Assembly: GCA_036389035.1 (NCBI GenBank)
Contig: DASVQQ010000039.1
Span: forward strand, 62,001 to 126,000
From: Jatrophihabitans sp.
Lineage (GTDB): Bacteria > Actinomycetota > Actinomycetes > Mycobacteriales > Jatrophihabitantaceae
Length of the DNA: 64,000 nucleotides
Reading direction: 5' to 3'
Each line of letters begins with the position of its first letter. Position 1 is the first letter of the stretch. The position numbers and the translations under genes are program-made. The notes under the pieces are model-generated. The model did not search any database. It was given only the letters and a program-made list of their open reading frames with translations, and had not been told where the DNA came from. This document shows positions 40,712-51,667 of the stretch, in pieces.

Positions 40712-41581
40712 GTGCCCGAGCTTCCCGAGGTCGAGACCGTCCGGGCCGGCCTGGACCGCTGGGTGGCAGGTCGCACCATCGCCGAGGTGGACTCGCTGCA
40801 CCCCCGCGCGATCCGCCGGCACCTGGCCGGCCCGCTGGATCTGACCCAACGGCTGGTCGGGCGCCGGATCGAATCGGCGCAGCGGCGCGGCAAGTATCTC
40901 TGGATGCCTCTGGACGACGGCCCGTCCTGCCTGATCGGACACCTGGGCATGAGCGGGCAGTTGCTGATGCTGGCCCCGGGCGCCGAACCCGGGCCGCACC
41001 TGCGCGCTCGGATCGGCTTCACCGACGCCGGCAACGAGCTGCGCTTCCTGGATCAGCGGACCTTCGGCGGACTGCACCTGGACGAGCTGGTGCCCGACGG
41101 CCCGACCTGGGTGCCGGCCGGGATCGCCCACATCGCCCGTGACCCGCTGGATGACCACTTCGACGACGCGGGTTGGATCAGTTCGGTCCGCCGTCGCAAC
41201 ACCACCATCAAGCGGGCGCTGCTGGACCAGTCCTCGATCTCCGGAGTGGGCAACATCTACGCCGACGAGGCGTTGTGGCGGGCCAAACTGCACGGCGACC
41301 GGCCGACCGCCGGGCTGTCCCGCCAGTCGCTGAGCACCCTGCTGGCCGAGCTGCGACTGGTGTTCGCCGAGGCGCTGCGTGCCGGTGGCACCTCCTTCGA
41401 CTCCCTCTACGTCAACGTCAACGGCGAGAGCGGGTACTTCGAGCGCTCCCTGAACGCCTACGGCCGGGTCGGCGAGCCCTGCGGGCGGTGCGGGCGGCCG
41501 ATCGCCCGCGCGAAGTGGATGAACCGCTCGTCCTACTTCTGCCCCAGGTGCCAGCGTCCGCCCCGCCGGACGGCGGCGTGA
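40712..41581 (+). CDS. mutM: Formamidopyrimidine-DNA glycosylase
   Basis: The 289-residue repair glycosylase/AP lyase excises 8-oxoguanine and Fapy lesions. The mature N-terminus PELPEVETV supplies the catalytic Pro and Glu. Further signatures are the helix-two-turn-helix and the C-terminal zinc finger CGRCGRPIARAKWMNRSSYFCPRCQ (four Cys, split here for reading). With mutT1 in the same window it belongs to the oxidised-guanine defence. The stop overlaps acyP as GTGA. Confidence 0.96.
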   Translation: MPELPEVETVRAGLDRWVAGRTIAEVDSLHPRAIRRHLAGPLDLTQRLVGRRIESAQRRGKYLWMPLDDGPSCLIGHLGMSGQLLMLAPGAEPGPHLRARIGFTDAGNELRFLDQRTFGGLHLDELVPDGPTWVPAGIAHIARDPLDDHFDDAGWISSVRRRNTTIKRALLDQSSISGVGNIYADEALWRAKLHGDRPTAGLSRQSLSTLLAELRLVFAEALRAGGTSFDSLYVNVNGESGYFERSLNAYGRVGEPCGRCGRPIARAKWMNRSSYFCPRCQRPPRRTAA

Positions 41582-41907
41582 GCGAGCTCGAGGACCAGCG
41601 CCCGGCCGAAGGGCGCCAGGATCCGGCGAGCGGGTCCTCGGTCAGGCTGACGGCCCTGGTCTCGGGTCACGTGCAGGGTGTGGGGTTCCGCTGGTGGACC
41701 CGGTGCCGGGCGCTGGAGCTGGGCCTGGTCGGCCAGGCCGCCAACCTGCCCGACGGCCGGGTGCGGGTCAGCGCCGAAGGGCCTCGGGAGGACTGCCAGC
41801 GGCTGGTCGAGCTGCTGCGCGGCGGTGGCGCGCCAGGCGTCGTCGAGGATGTGCGGCCCCGTTTCGAGCCGGCCGAGGGCGGCTTCACCGGCTTCGTCGA
41901 GCGCTGA
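41578..41907 (+). CDS. acyP: Acylphosphatase
   Basis: The 109-residue enzyme hydrolyses carboxyl-phosphate mixed anhydrides. After a 20-residue non-conserved start come SGHVQGVGFRWWTR, holding the phosphate-binding loop and catalytic Arg, and the catalytic Asn in NLPDGRV. GTG 41578 overlaps the mutM stop. Position between mutM and smc is typical. Confidence 0.92.
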   Translation: MSELEDQRPAEGRQDPASGSSVRLTALVSGHVQGVGFRWWTRCRALELGLVGQAANLPDGRVRVSAEGPREDCQRLVELLRGGGAPGVVEDVRPRFEPAEGGFTGFVER

Positions 41908-42101
41908 GATCACGCTCATAGATAGCGGTGAGAATCAAGCCCCATATCCGATCGAGCGGGATTTGTATCTAAGCCGTAACGGTGCCACCATAGGAAGGCA
42001 CACATAATTGACCCACCGACCAGCTCGCCGGACGCCCGCGGCGCACCCCGTGCCGCCCGCCGCGTAGCCCGAGCGGTCGCAAGTCTGTGAAAGGTCGGAA
42101 C

Positions 42102-42290
42102 ATGGCCAGGGCGCTGTTGGGACACCTTCCCACCTCCTCAGACCGCTACCTCGTCGAAGAGGTGGCAAGGCTCAAGGGGCGGGTGCGAGCCCTTGAAGCT
42201 GAGTTGGCAGAGTTGAAGGCATCGCGGGAGTCCGATCAACTGCTCGACGAGTTGCACCGCATCACCAGCGGCGCCTCAGCGCTGGCCTGA
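42102..42290 (+). CDS. Small coiled-coil protein of unknown function
   Basis: The 62-residue protein has a short N-terminus (MARALLGHLPTSSDRYLVEEV), an amphipathic coiled coil (about 20-45, VARLKGRVRALEAELAELKA) and the end LLDELHRI. It lies between acyP and smc. GTG 42087 would add five residues. GC and codon use fit the neighbours; the function is unknown. The upstream spacer 41908-42101 has AT-richer stretches that could hold its promoter. Confidence 0.65.
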   Translation: MARALLGHLPTSSDRYLVEEVARLKGRVRALEAELAELKASRESDQLLDELHRITSGASALA

Positions 42291-42419
42291 CCGCTTGCTT
42301 GCCTGAACGACCGCTTGCCTGAACCACTCCGGGCAGCCGGCGCGCTAGCCTCTGCAGCAGGCCCGACCGCTTGGCGGTGGTCGCGCCTGCCGTGCCGCCG
42401 AGCCACGTCCGGAGCCTGA

Positions 42420-45400
42420 GTGCATCTCAAGTCACTGACCTTGAAGGGCTTCAAGTCCTTCGCCTCGGCCACCACCCTGCGGTTCGAACCCGGCATCACC
42501 GCCGTGGTCGGGCCCAACGGCTCCGGCAAGTCCAACGTCGTCGACGCCATCGCCTGGGTGCTCGGCGAGCAGGGCGCCAAGGCGCTGCGTGGCGGCAAGA
42601 TGGAGGACGTCATCTTCGCCGGCACCTCCGGCCGGCCGCCCCTGGGCCGGGCCGAGGTGACGCTGACCATCGACAACACCGACGGCGCGCTGCCGATCGA
42701 GTACGCCGAGGTCTCGATCACCCGCCGGATGTTCCGCGACGGCGCCAGCGAGTACGAGATCAACGGTGAGGGTGCCCGACTTCTCGATATCCAGGAGCTG
42801 CTCTCGGACTCCGGGATCGGTCGCGAGATGCACGTCATCGTCGGCCAGGGGCAGCTGGACTCGATCCTCTCGGCACGCCCGGAGGACCGGCGGGGCTTCA
42901 TCGAAGAGGCCGCCGGGGTGCTCAAGCACCGCAAGCGCAAGGAGAAGGCGCTTCGCAAGCTCGATGCCATGCAGGCCAACCTGACCCGGCTGACCGACCT
43001 GACCGGCGAGCTGCGCCGCCAGCTCAAACCGCTGGGCAAGCAGGCCGAGATCGCCCGCCGGGCGGCCGGGGTGCAGGCCGAGCTCCGCGACGCCCGGTTA
43101 CGGCTGCTGGCCGATGACCTGAGCACCCTGCGCGACACCCTGCAGGCCGAGGTGGCCGACGAGACCGCCGTCCGGCAGCGCCGGGCCGAGGTGGAGCAGG
43201 CACTGGCCGAGGCGATGGCGGCCGAGGCCGCGCTCGAGGCGGGGCTGGCCTCCGACGCCCCCGCCGTGGGGGCGGCCCAGGAGGTCTTCTTCGGGCTGTC
43301 GGCGCTGTCCGAGCGCTTCGGAGGAACCCGGCGGCTGGCCGCCCAGCGGCTGCGGCACCTGTCGGAGTTCGCCGAGCAGGAACGCCTCGGCCGTGACCCC
43401 GAGGAGTCCGAGCGCGAGGCGGCCGGGGTCCGGGCCGCCGAGCAGGAGCTGACCACCGAGCTGGCCGCCGCCCGGCAGGTGCTGCTGGACGCCGTGGCCC
43501 AGCGGCAGCAGGACGAGCGCGAGCTGGCCGACGCCGAGCGGGCGGTGCTGGCCGCGGCCAGAGCAGTCGCCGACCGGCGAGAGGGATTGGCCAAGCTGGC
43601 CGGCCAGGTCAATGCCCTGCGCAGCCGGGCCTCCGCCGGCGGGGACGAGATCGCCCGGATCGCCGCGGCCGCGAGCCAGGCCCGGGAGCGGGCCGCCGCC
43701 GCTCGCGCCGAGCTCGAGAACGCCCAGAACGAGGTCGGAGCCCTGGACCAGGGCGAGCTGGACCTGGACAGCAGCCACGAGGCGGCCCTGGCCCGCCATG
43801 CCGAGGCAGCCGAGCAGTTGCGCCAGCTCACCGAAGCGCATCGCACCGCCGAGCGGGAGCGCTCCACCTGGACCGCCCGCCGGGAGGCGCTGGCGATGGG
43901 ACTGACCCGCAAGGACGGCGCCGGCGCGTTGCTGGCGGCCGGCTCCCGGCTGCCGGGCCTGCTCGGCTCCATGGCGGCGTTGCTGAGCGTCGAGCCCGGC
44001 TACGAGGCCGCGCTGACCGCCGCGCTCGGCGTGCTGGCCGACGCGGTGGTGGTCAGCTCGCCGGCCGACGCCCGCTCAGCCCTGCAGCTGCTCAAGAGCA
44101 CCGACGCCGGCCGGGCCGGGCTGGTGGTGGGCGGCGCTGACCTGTCCGAGCGCTCGGCGACCGCTGAACGGCAGGACTGGCCCGCGCTGCCGGCCGGGGC
44201 GCGCTGGGCGGTCGAGGTCATCAGCTGCCCGCCGTCGCTGCGGGCCGCGGTGGAGTCGGCGCTGGCCCGGGTGGCGGTGGTGCCGGACCTGGAGGCGGCC
44301 GAGCGGCTGGTCACCGAGCACGGCGGGGTCCGGGCGGTCACCCGGGCCGGCGACGTGCTGGGCCGCGACTGGGCGGCCGGCGGGTCCTTGTCCTCGCCCA
44401 GCGCCTTGGAGGTGCAGGCCGCGGTGGACGAGGCCGACCTGCGGGCCGCCGAGGCGGCCGGGACCTTCGACCGGCTGGAGGCCGAGCTCAGCCGGCAGCG
44501 GGAGATCACCGACGGCTTGCAGGCAGAGGTCGAGGCCACCCTGGCGGCGTTGAACGAGTCCGACGCCCGGCTGAACGCGGTCGCCGAGCGGCTGGCCCAG
44601 CTGGCCCAGGCCGAGCGGTCGGCCACCGGCGAGGCCGAGCGGCTGGACCTGGCCAGGCAGGCCGCCGAGCAGGCCCGGGACTCGGACCTGGCCGGCCTGG
44701 TGGAGCTGGAGGAGCGGCTGCGGATGGCTGAGGCCGAGCCGGCCGAGCAGGAGCCACCGATCGAGGACCGCAACGCCCGCGCCGACCGGGTCGCCGCCGC
44801 CAGGCAGGCCGAGATGGATGCCCGGCTGAGCGTCCGGACCCAGGAGGAACGGGTGCGGGCGCTGGCCGGCCGGGCTGAGCAGCTGCTCCGCTCGGCGCAG
44901 GCCGAGCGGCAGGCCCGGGCCCGACAGGAAGCTGCCAGGCTGGCCCGGGCCCGGGGCGCCCGCATCGCCGCGGCGGTCGAGGCGGCCGCGACCCGCGCCC
45001 TGGCCGAACTCGACCGGGCGGTGCCGCGGGCCGTGGCGCAGCGCGATGCCATTCAGGCCGCTCGGGCCGAGCGGGAGGCCGCTCTGAAGGCGGCCCGTTC
45101 GGCGGTGCGCGAGCTGGGCGCCGAGCTGGCCCGCCTCACCGACGCGGTGCACCGTGACGAGGTGGCCCGCGCCGAGCAGCGGCTGCGGATCGAGCAGCTG
45201 GAGACCCGGGCGGCCGAGGAGTTCGGCGTCGAGGCCAGCGCCCTGTTGGCCGACTACGGCGCCGACCAGCCGGTGCCGCCGTCAGCCCAGGAGCTGGCCG
45301 AGTGGACGCTGGCCGCCGAGCGCGGCGAGGACGTGGTCAGGCCGCAGCCCGGTCCCTATGACCGCCGGATGGTCGAGAAGCGCGCCGCCCGCGCCGAGCG

Positions 45401-46112
45401 CGAACTGGCCCTGCTGGGCAAGGTGAACCCGCTGGCCCTGGAGGAGTTCGCCGCGTTGGAGGAGCGCCACCAGTTCCTGGCCACCCAGTTGGAGGACCTG
45501 AAGAACACCCGGCGCGACCTGCTGACGGTGGTCAAGGAGGTCGACGACCGGATCCTGGAGGTGTTCACCGCCGCCTACCACGATGTCGCGCGGGAGTTCG
45601 AGATCGTCTTCGCCACCCTGTTCCCCGGCGGCGAGGGCAAGCTGGTGCTGACCGAGCCCGAGGACATGCTGAGCACCGGCATCGAGGTCGAGGCCCGGCC
45701 GCCGGGCAAGAAGGTCAAGCGGCTGTCGCTGCTGTCCGGCGGCGAGCGCTCGCTCACCGCGGTGGCGATGCTGGTGGCCATCTTCCGGGCCCGGCCGAGT
45801 CCCTTCTACGTGATGGACGAGGTCGAGGCGGCCCTGGACGACGTCAACCTCGGGCGGTTGGTGGGACTGATCGGGGAGCTGCGGGCCAGCAGCCAGCTGA
45901 TCGTGATCACCCACCAGAAACGCACCATGGAGGTCGCCGACGCCCTCTACGGGGTCGCGATGCGCGGGGACGGGATCAGCCAGGTGATCAGCCAGCGGCT
46001 GCGCGACGGGGCCGAGGAACCCGGGCGGGCCGGTGGCCGGATGGCTGGGGGCCCGGACCCGGCTCAACCAGATTCGGCTCAACCCGTGGCGGCGGTCGGT
46101 CCGGCCGGCTGA
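42420..46112 (+). CDS. smc: Chromosome segregation protein SMC
   Basis: The 1230-residue condensin ATPase has Walker A GPNGSGKSN (residues 31-39), two long Ala/Glu/Arg-rich coiled-coil arms (about 160-500 and 680-1000), and a hinge (about 510-660, around LPGLLGSMAALLSVEPGYEA). The C-terminal head has the LSGGERSLTAVAM signature (about 1105) and Walker B FYVMDEVEAALDD. The GTG start sits right at the conserved N-terminus HLKSLTLKGFKSF. It is followed 12 bp later by ftsY, the conserved order. Confidence 0.97.
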   Translation: MHLKSLTLKGFKSFASATTLRFEPGITAVVGPNGSGKSNVVDAIAWVLGEQGAKALRGGKMEDVIFAGTSGRPPLGRAEVTLTIDNTDGALPIEYAEVSITRRMFRDGASEYEINGEGARLLDIQELLSDSGIGREMHVIVGQGQLDSILSARPEDRRGFIEEAAGVLKHRKRKEKALRKLDAMQANLTRLTDLTGELRRQLKPLGKQAEIARRAAGVQAELRDARLRLLADDLSTLRDTLQAEVADETAVRQRRAEVEQALAEAMAAEAALEAGLASDAPAVGAAQEVFFGLSALSERFGGTRRLAAQRLRHLSEFAEQERLGRDPEESEREAAGVRAAEQELTTELAAARQVLLDAVAQRQQDERELADAERAVLAAARAVADRREGLAKLAGQVNALRSRASAGGDEIARIAAAASQARERAAAARAELENAQNEVGALDQGELDLDSSHEAALARHAEAAEQLRQLTEAHRTAERERSTWTARREALAMGLTRKDGAGALLAAGSRLPGLLGSMAALLSVEPGYEAALTAALGVLADAVVVSSPADARSALQLLKSTDAGRAGLVVGGADLSERSATAERQDWPALPAGARWAVEVISCPPSLRAAVESALARVAVVPDLEAAERLVTEHGGVRAVTRAGDVLGRDWAAGGSLSSPSALEVQAAVDEADLRAAEAAGTFDRLEAELSRQREITDGLQAEVEATLAALNESDARLNAVAERLAQLAQAERSATGEAERLDLARQAAEQARDSDLAGLVELEERLRMAEAEPAEQEPPIEDRNARADRVAAARQAEMDARLSVRTQEERVRALAGRAEQLLRSAQAERQARARQEAARLARARGARIAAAVEAAATRALAELDRAVPRAVAQRDAIQAARAEREAALKAARSAVRELGAELARLTDAVHRDEVARAEQRLRIEQLETRAAEEFGVEASALLADYGADQPVPPSAQELAEWTLAAERGEDVVRPQPGPYDRRMVEKRAARAERELALLGKVNPLALEEFAALEERHQFLATQLEDLKNTRRDLLTVVKEVDDRILEVFTAAYHDVAREFEIVFATLFPGGEGKLVLTEPEDMLSTGIEVEARPPGKKVKRLSLLSGGERSLTAVAMLVAIFRARPSPFYVMDEVEAALDDVNLGRLVGLIGELRASSQLIVITHQKRTMEVADALYGVAMRGDGISQVISQRLRDGAEEPGRAGGRMAGGPDPAQPDSAQPVAAVGPAG

Positions 46113-46124
46113 GAGACTGTCAGG

Positions 46125-47315
46125 GTGCTTGAATTCCTGCTGATCGCCCTTGCTCTTGTCGTTGTCGTCCTAGGCCTGGTCATCGGGCTGGTGGTGCCCC
46201 GGGGTCGGTTGGGCCGCCGCCGGGAGGTGCCGCCGCCGCGGCTGGGCCAGCCCACCGCTCCGCCCCAGGCCGGCCCGCCGCTCGGGTCGGTGGACACCCT
46301 GCCCGCGCCGCCCGAGCCGCACTCGGCCACTGCCATGCCGCAGGCGCCGACCGCTCCGCCTGCAGAGCCCACCGCCCCGCCGCTGGACGTCCCCGAGCCG
46401 ACCGCCGGCCGGATGCGGCGGCTGCGGGCCCGGCTGGCCAGGTCCCAGAACGTGCTGGGACGCGGCCTGCTGGCCGTGCTGGCCCGCGACAAGCTCGACG
46501 AGGACGCCTGGGAAGAGGTCGAGGAGGCGCTGCTCGGCGCCGACGTCGGGGTGCGGTCCACCACCGAGATAGTGGCGCGGCTGCGCACCCGGACCCAGGT
46601 GCTGGGCACCCGTGACCCGGCCGAGCTGCGGGCCCTGCTGGCCGATGAGTTGGTGACGGCGCTGCAGCCGGAACTGGACCGGACGCTGCACACCATCAGC
46701 ACCGGCGACGGCCCGGCCGTGGTGCTGGTGGTGGGCGTGAACGGCACCGGCAAGACCACCACCTGCGGCAAGCTGGCCCGGGTGCTGGTGGCCGACGGTC
46801 GCAGCGTGCTGCTGGGCGCCGCCGACACCTTCCGGGCGGCGGCGGCCGACCAGCTGCAGACCTGGGGCGCCCGGGTGGGTGCTGAGACGGTTCGCGGGCC
46901 CGAGGGCGGCGACCCGGCCAGCGTGGCCTTCGAGGCGGTCCGGGCCGGCAAGGACGCCGGGGTGGACGCCGTCGTGATCGACACCGCGGGCCGGCTGCAC
47001 ACCAAGGTCGGGTTGATGGACGAGCTGGGCAAGCTCAAGCGGGTGGTCGAGAAGCACGGCCCGATCAACGAGACGTTGCTGGTGCTCGATGCCACCACCG
47101 GGCAGAACGGCCTCACCCAGGCCCGGGTGTTCACCGAGGTCGCCGACGTGACCGGCGTGGTGCTGACCAAGCTGGACGGCACCGCCAAGGGCGGCATCGT
47201 GATCAGCGTGCAGCGCGAGCTGGGGGTGCCGGTCAAGCTGATCGGCCTGGGCGAAGGCGTGGACGACCTGGCCCCGTTCGACCCGGCGGAGTTCGTCGAC
47301 GCGCTGCTGGGCTGA
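46125..47315 (+). CDS. ftsY: Signal recognition particle receptor FtsY
   Basis: The 396-residue SRP receptor GTPase has an N-terminal transmembrane anchor (residues 2-24, FLLIALALVVVVLGLVIG), a Pro/Ala-rich linker to about 95, and the N domain (about 100-195). The G domain has GVNGTGKTTT (about 205), the IDTAGRLHT box and TKLDGTAKGG. A true membrane helix in place of the acidic A domain is usual in actinobacteria. The GTG start is 12 bp after smc. Confidence 0.97.
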   Translation: MLEFLLIALALVVVVLGLVIGLVVPRGRLGRRREVPPPRLGQPTAPPQAGPPLGSVDTLPAPPEPHSATAMPQAPTAPPAEPTAPPLDVPEPTAGRMRRLRARLARSQNVLGRGLLAVLARDKLDEDAWEEVEEALLGADVGVRSTTEIVARLRTRTQVLGTRDPAELRALLADELVTALQPELDRTLHTISTGDGPAVVLVVGVNGTGKTTTCGKLARVLVADGRSVLLGAADTFRAAAADQLQTWGARVGAETVRGPEGGDPASVAFEAVRAGKDAGVDAVVIDTAGRLHTKVGLMDELGKLKRVVEKHGPINETLLVLDATTGQNGLTQARVFTEVADVTGVVLTKLDGTAKGGIVISVQRELGVPVKLIGLGEGVDDLAPFDPAEFVDALLG

Positions 47316-47390
47316 GATCGGGGCATCTGGCAAGCTCCCGGCAGATGGATTCGCGACGGATCCGAGGACACGGTGCGAGGGAGCAGTGCG

Positions 47391-48434
47391 GTGAAGGCGT
47401 TGTTCAAGTCGGCGGCCCAGCCTGGATTCGAGTTCGTCGAGCGGCCCGAGCCCGAGCCCGCCGCGGCCGAGGTGAAGGTGCGGGTGCTGCGGACCGGGCT
47501 GTGTGGCACCGACCTGCACATCGAGTCCTGGGACGCCTGGGCGCAGAGTGAGATCAAGACGCCGCTGATCCCCGGTCACGAGTTCTACGGCGAGGTGGTC
47601 GAGGTCGGGGCGATGGTCCGCGACGTCAAGGTCGGTGACCGGGTGTCCGGTGAGGGGCACATCGTCTGCGGCACCTGCCGCAACTGCCGGGCCGGCCGCC
47701 GACACCTGTGCATCCGGACGCTGAGCGTCGGCGTGCACCGGGACGGCGCGTTCGCCGAGTACGTCGTGATCCCGGAGAGCAACGTCTGGGTGCACCACGA
47801 GGACATCGAGCCGGACCTGGGGGCGGTCTTCGACCCGTTGGGCAACGCGGTGCACACCGCGCTCAGCTTTCCGCTGGTCGGTGAGGACGTGCTGATCACC
47901 GGAGCCGGGCCGATCGGGCTGATGGCGGCGGCGGTCGCCCGGCACGTCGGGGCCCGCTTCGTGGTGATCACCGACGTCAGCGAGCCGCGCCTGGAGCTGG
48001 CCCGCAAGCTGGGCGTGGACCTGGCGCTCAACGTGGGCTCCAGCGCCATCAGCGAGGCCCAGCAGGCGCTGGGCATGCGCGAGGGCTTCGACGTCGGCCT
48101 GGAGATGTCGGGCCACCCGGGCGCGCTGCCCGAGATGATCACCAACATGAACCACGGCGGCCGGATCGCGATGCTCGGCCTGCCCAGCCAGCCGATCATC
48201 GTGGACTGGGGCAAGGTGGTCACCCACATGATCACGGTCAAGGGGATCTACGGCCGCGAGATGTTCGAGACCTGGTACGCGATGAGCGCCATGCTGCAGT
48301 CCGGGGCCGAGCTCAAGCGGGCCGTCACCGCGGTGGTGACCGACCGCTACGCTGCCCAGGACTGGGCCGAAGGGTTCGCCCGAGCGCGTTCGGGCAGTGG
48401 GGGCAAGGTAGTCCTCGACTGGTCGACGGTGTGA
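47391..48434 (+). CDS. tdh: L-threonine 3-dehydrogenase
   Basis: The 347-residue zinc medium-chain dehydrogenase has the catalytic zinc region GLCGTDLHIESWD (Cys38), GHEFYGEV, structural zinc Cys residues in CGTCRNCRAGRRHLC, and a Rossmann GAGPIGLMAAAVA. It oxidises threonine to 2-amino-3-ketobutyrate. The GTG at 47391 follows GGGAG; six upstream codons are excluded. With kbl 27 bp downstream it forms the threonine-to-glycine plus acetyl-CoA pathway. Confidence 0.95.
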   Translation: MKALFKSAAQPGFEFVERPEPEPAAAEVKVRVLRTGLCGTDLHIESWDAWAQSEIKTPLIPGHEFYGEVVEVGAMVRDVKVGDRVSGEGHIVCGTCRNCRAGRRHLCIRTLSVGVHRDGAFAEYVVIPESNVWVHHEDIEPDLGAVFDPLGNAVHTALSFPLVGEDVLITGAGPIGLMAAAVARHVGARFVVITDVSEPRLELARKLGVDLALNVGSSAISEAQQALGMREGFDVGLEMSGHPGALPEMITNMNHGGRIAMLGLPSQPIIVDWGKVVTHMITVKGIYGREMFETWYAMSAMLQSGAELKRAVTAVVTDRYAAQDWAEGFARARSGSGGKVVLDWSTV

Positions 48435-48461
48435 GATTCCGGGTGGCGAGAAGGAGCTGAC

Positions 48462-49706
<1,245 letters not shown>

Positions 49707-49722
49707 GACCTCGTTCGAACCA

Positions 49723-49740
49723 CGCGGCTGGATAGCCGCG
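49723..49740 (+). terminator. Possible hairpin terminator after kbl
   Basis: CGCGGCT (49723-49729) pairs with AGCCGCG (49734-49740) around a GGAT loop, 17 bp after the kbl stop. The stem is short and there is no T run. Confidence 0.35.
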
Positions 49741-49854
49741 ACCTCGGCCGACCATGTCCGCCTGCTGATGGCGGCTGCTTATCCGTAGGCCCAGCCGTCC
49801 TAGCAAAGTGGACAAAGGCGCCAAGCACTCTCAAGTGGCGACATTGGTTACTTA

Positions 49855-49894
49855 GGGTTATTGTCTGGATCGCTCTTAACCCCATTCATACAGT
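49855..49894 (+). promoter_or_regulatory. Inverted repeat and possible promoter before the borosin-like operon
   Basis: In the 242-bp spacer before the operon, GGGTTA (49855-49860) and TAACCC (49877-49882) form an inverted repeat, and TACAGT (49889-49894) is a plausible -10 with a weak -35 (CTGGAT, 18 nt upstream). The repeat would overlap the -35, so it could be an operator. This spacer is AT-richer than the flanking genes. Confidence 0.35.
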
Positions 49895-49948
49895 GCTCGC
49901 CGGCGATGACCGCCTCCCCCGTACCGGTCAGGCGAGCCCTCCCTCGGA

Positions 49949-51667
49949 ATGAGTGATCCCATGACCACCGTCAACACCACCTGCAACGTGGTGAACAAGT
50001 CCAGCAAGGCCGTCGTCGTCCTGGACGCCTACCAGTCGGCCACCACCGTGCCGGCCTACTCGACCAAGACCGGTTACCAGCAGTCGCTCAAGGCCCTGTC
50101 GCTGTCCACCGGCGGGACCGTCCTGGCGGCCGGCGCCTCGGCCACCGTCACCCTGAATGACACCTATGTCTCCAACGGCCAGACCAAGCCCAGCTACATC
50201 TACCAGCTGCTGGTCTCCCAGCCGGCGGGCCTGTTTCCGGTGGCCAACGTCGGCGAGGTGATCGACTTCACCACCGAGACCTACCCCGACGTGGTGATCA
50301 CCGATGCCGAGGCGGCCAACATGTCGCTGGGCTTCGCCTTCATGCAGAACATCATGGCCTACCCCGGCTCACAGCTGGCCACCGGTTTCGTCTCGGCGAT
50401 GAACTCCGCGCAGGGCCAGAGCACCTCGACCTCGATGGTGCAGACCGTCGATGCCTACTTCAACTCCACCAAGAGCTACCAGGGGCTGGACTTCGCCAGC
50501 TACCTCGCGATCAGCACCCACATGCAGCAGTTCGCCTGGACCTGGGGCCTGGACGCCTCCGGCAACCCCGGCCGCACCTACTACCTCTACGCCGCCTCCG
50601 ACGCCAACGGCGGCGGTTCCAGCTCGAGCAGCTCGGGTCAGGGCAGTGTCGTCCTCACGTTGCCGGCCAGCGCTCCCTCACCGGCGGATCCCACCGACGC
50701 CGACTCCGGCTACACCGTGACGCTGTCCGACGGCAGCAGCACCTCGCTCTCCTTCGCCAACGGGCAGTTCGTCGACAACCCCAACGTCGACATCCCGGGA
50801 ATCTGCCTGCAGGGCAGCTACGCGCTCAAGAGCACCTTCACCCAGAAGTCCAGCGACAACGTGCTCTGGCCGGTGCTGATCGGGACGGTCAACGGCGTCA
50901 AGGTGATCGGGGTCAGCCAGGAACCGGCCGACGCCTTCACCAGCTGGCTCAAGAGCCTGCTGCCGACCAGCTTCGACGACCTGTTCAACGACTTCATGAA
51001 GATCATGGGTCTGGCGATGGCGATCGACTTCCTGAAGCAGAAGCTGTCGGGCAAGAAGGAGGCCCTCGACAACGACGAGGCCAACGAGAACGACGGCGAG
51101 GCGCCGAACGCCGACCAGGAGGCCGAGGCCGACGCCGGCGCCGAGCAGATCGGCAACGAGGCCCAGCAGAATGCCCAGGACGTCGCCGACCACATGGGCG
51201 CCGACGGCGGCCAGCCGCTGATCGAGGTGCCCCAGGAGGCCGCCATCCCGCAGGCGCAGGTCGAGGCCAACGTCGACCAGGTCCAGGCGCTGGACCAGGT
51301 GCAGGCCGACGCCTACCAGGGTTCGATCGACGAGTACCGCGGCCAGCTGGAGGAGCTCGCCGAGATCGGCACCCCGCCGGCGCTGGAGGATGCCGCCGGC
51401 CAGCTGATGGAGGCCAGCGACCAGCTGAGCGAGGCGCGGGTCAACAGCGACTTCAGCGACGTGTCGGCGAGCCTGACCGACGTCAACGCCAACATCAACC
51501 TCAGCGTGGAGCAGCTCGGCAGCGAGGTCAGCCAGCAGGTCCAGGACAACATCAAGGAGTCCCAGGCCGCGGCGGACGAGTACGAGGACTCCGCCGAGGC
51601 GATCGAGGACCAGTCCAGCCAGGTCGAGGAAGGCACCGAGGACTTCGAGCCGGAGTTCGCCGAATGA
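49949..51667 (+). CDS. Large unknown protein of the borosin-like operon, with Nif11-like segment and acidic helical tail
   Basis: The 572-residue protein is not of a family I recognise. A beta-rich N-terminal domain (about 8-115) begins with CNVVNKSSKAVVVLDAY. A helical segment (about 125-192), with VDAYFNSTKSYQGLDFASYL, resembles Nif11-type RiPP leader sequence. A Gly/Ser linker (219-231) leads to a second beta-rich domain (about 233-325). A hydrophobic helix follows (about 345-366, NDFMKIMGLAMAIDFLKQKL). The tail (369-572) is very acidic, Gln/Asn/Ala/Glu-rich and probably coiled coil. The order matches the next gene's product, so the two are paralogues with different tails. No signal peptide is seen. 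ATG 49961 is an alternative start. The stop overlaps the next start as ATGA. Confidence 0.75.
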   Translation: MSDPMTTVNTTCNVVNKSSKAVVVLDAYQSATTVPAYSTKTGYQQSLKALSLSTGGTVLAAGASATVTLNDTYVSNGQTKPSYIYQLLVSQPAGLFPVANVGEVIDFTTETYPDVVITDAEAANMSLGFAFMQNIMAYPGSQLATGFVSAMNSAQGQSTSTSMVQTVDAYFNSTKSYQGLDFASYLAISTHMQQFAWTWGLDASGNPGRTYYLYAASDANGGGSSSSSSGQGSVVLTLPASAPSPADPTDADSGYTVTLSDGSSTSLSFANGQFVDNPNVDIPGICLQGSYALKSTFTQKSSDNVLWPVLIGTVNGVKVIGVSQEPADAFTSWLKSLLPTSFDDLFNDFMKIMGLAMAIDFLKQKLSGKKEALDNDEANENDGEAPNADQEAEADAGAEQIGNEAQQNAQDVADHMGADGGQPLIEVPQEAAIPQAQVEANVDQVQALDQVQADAYQGSIDEYRGQLEELAEIGTPPALEDAAGQLMEASDQLSEARVNSDFSDVSASLTDVNANINLSVEQLGSEVSQQVQDNIKESQAAADEYEDSAEAIEDQSSQVEEGTEDFEPEFAE

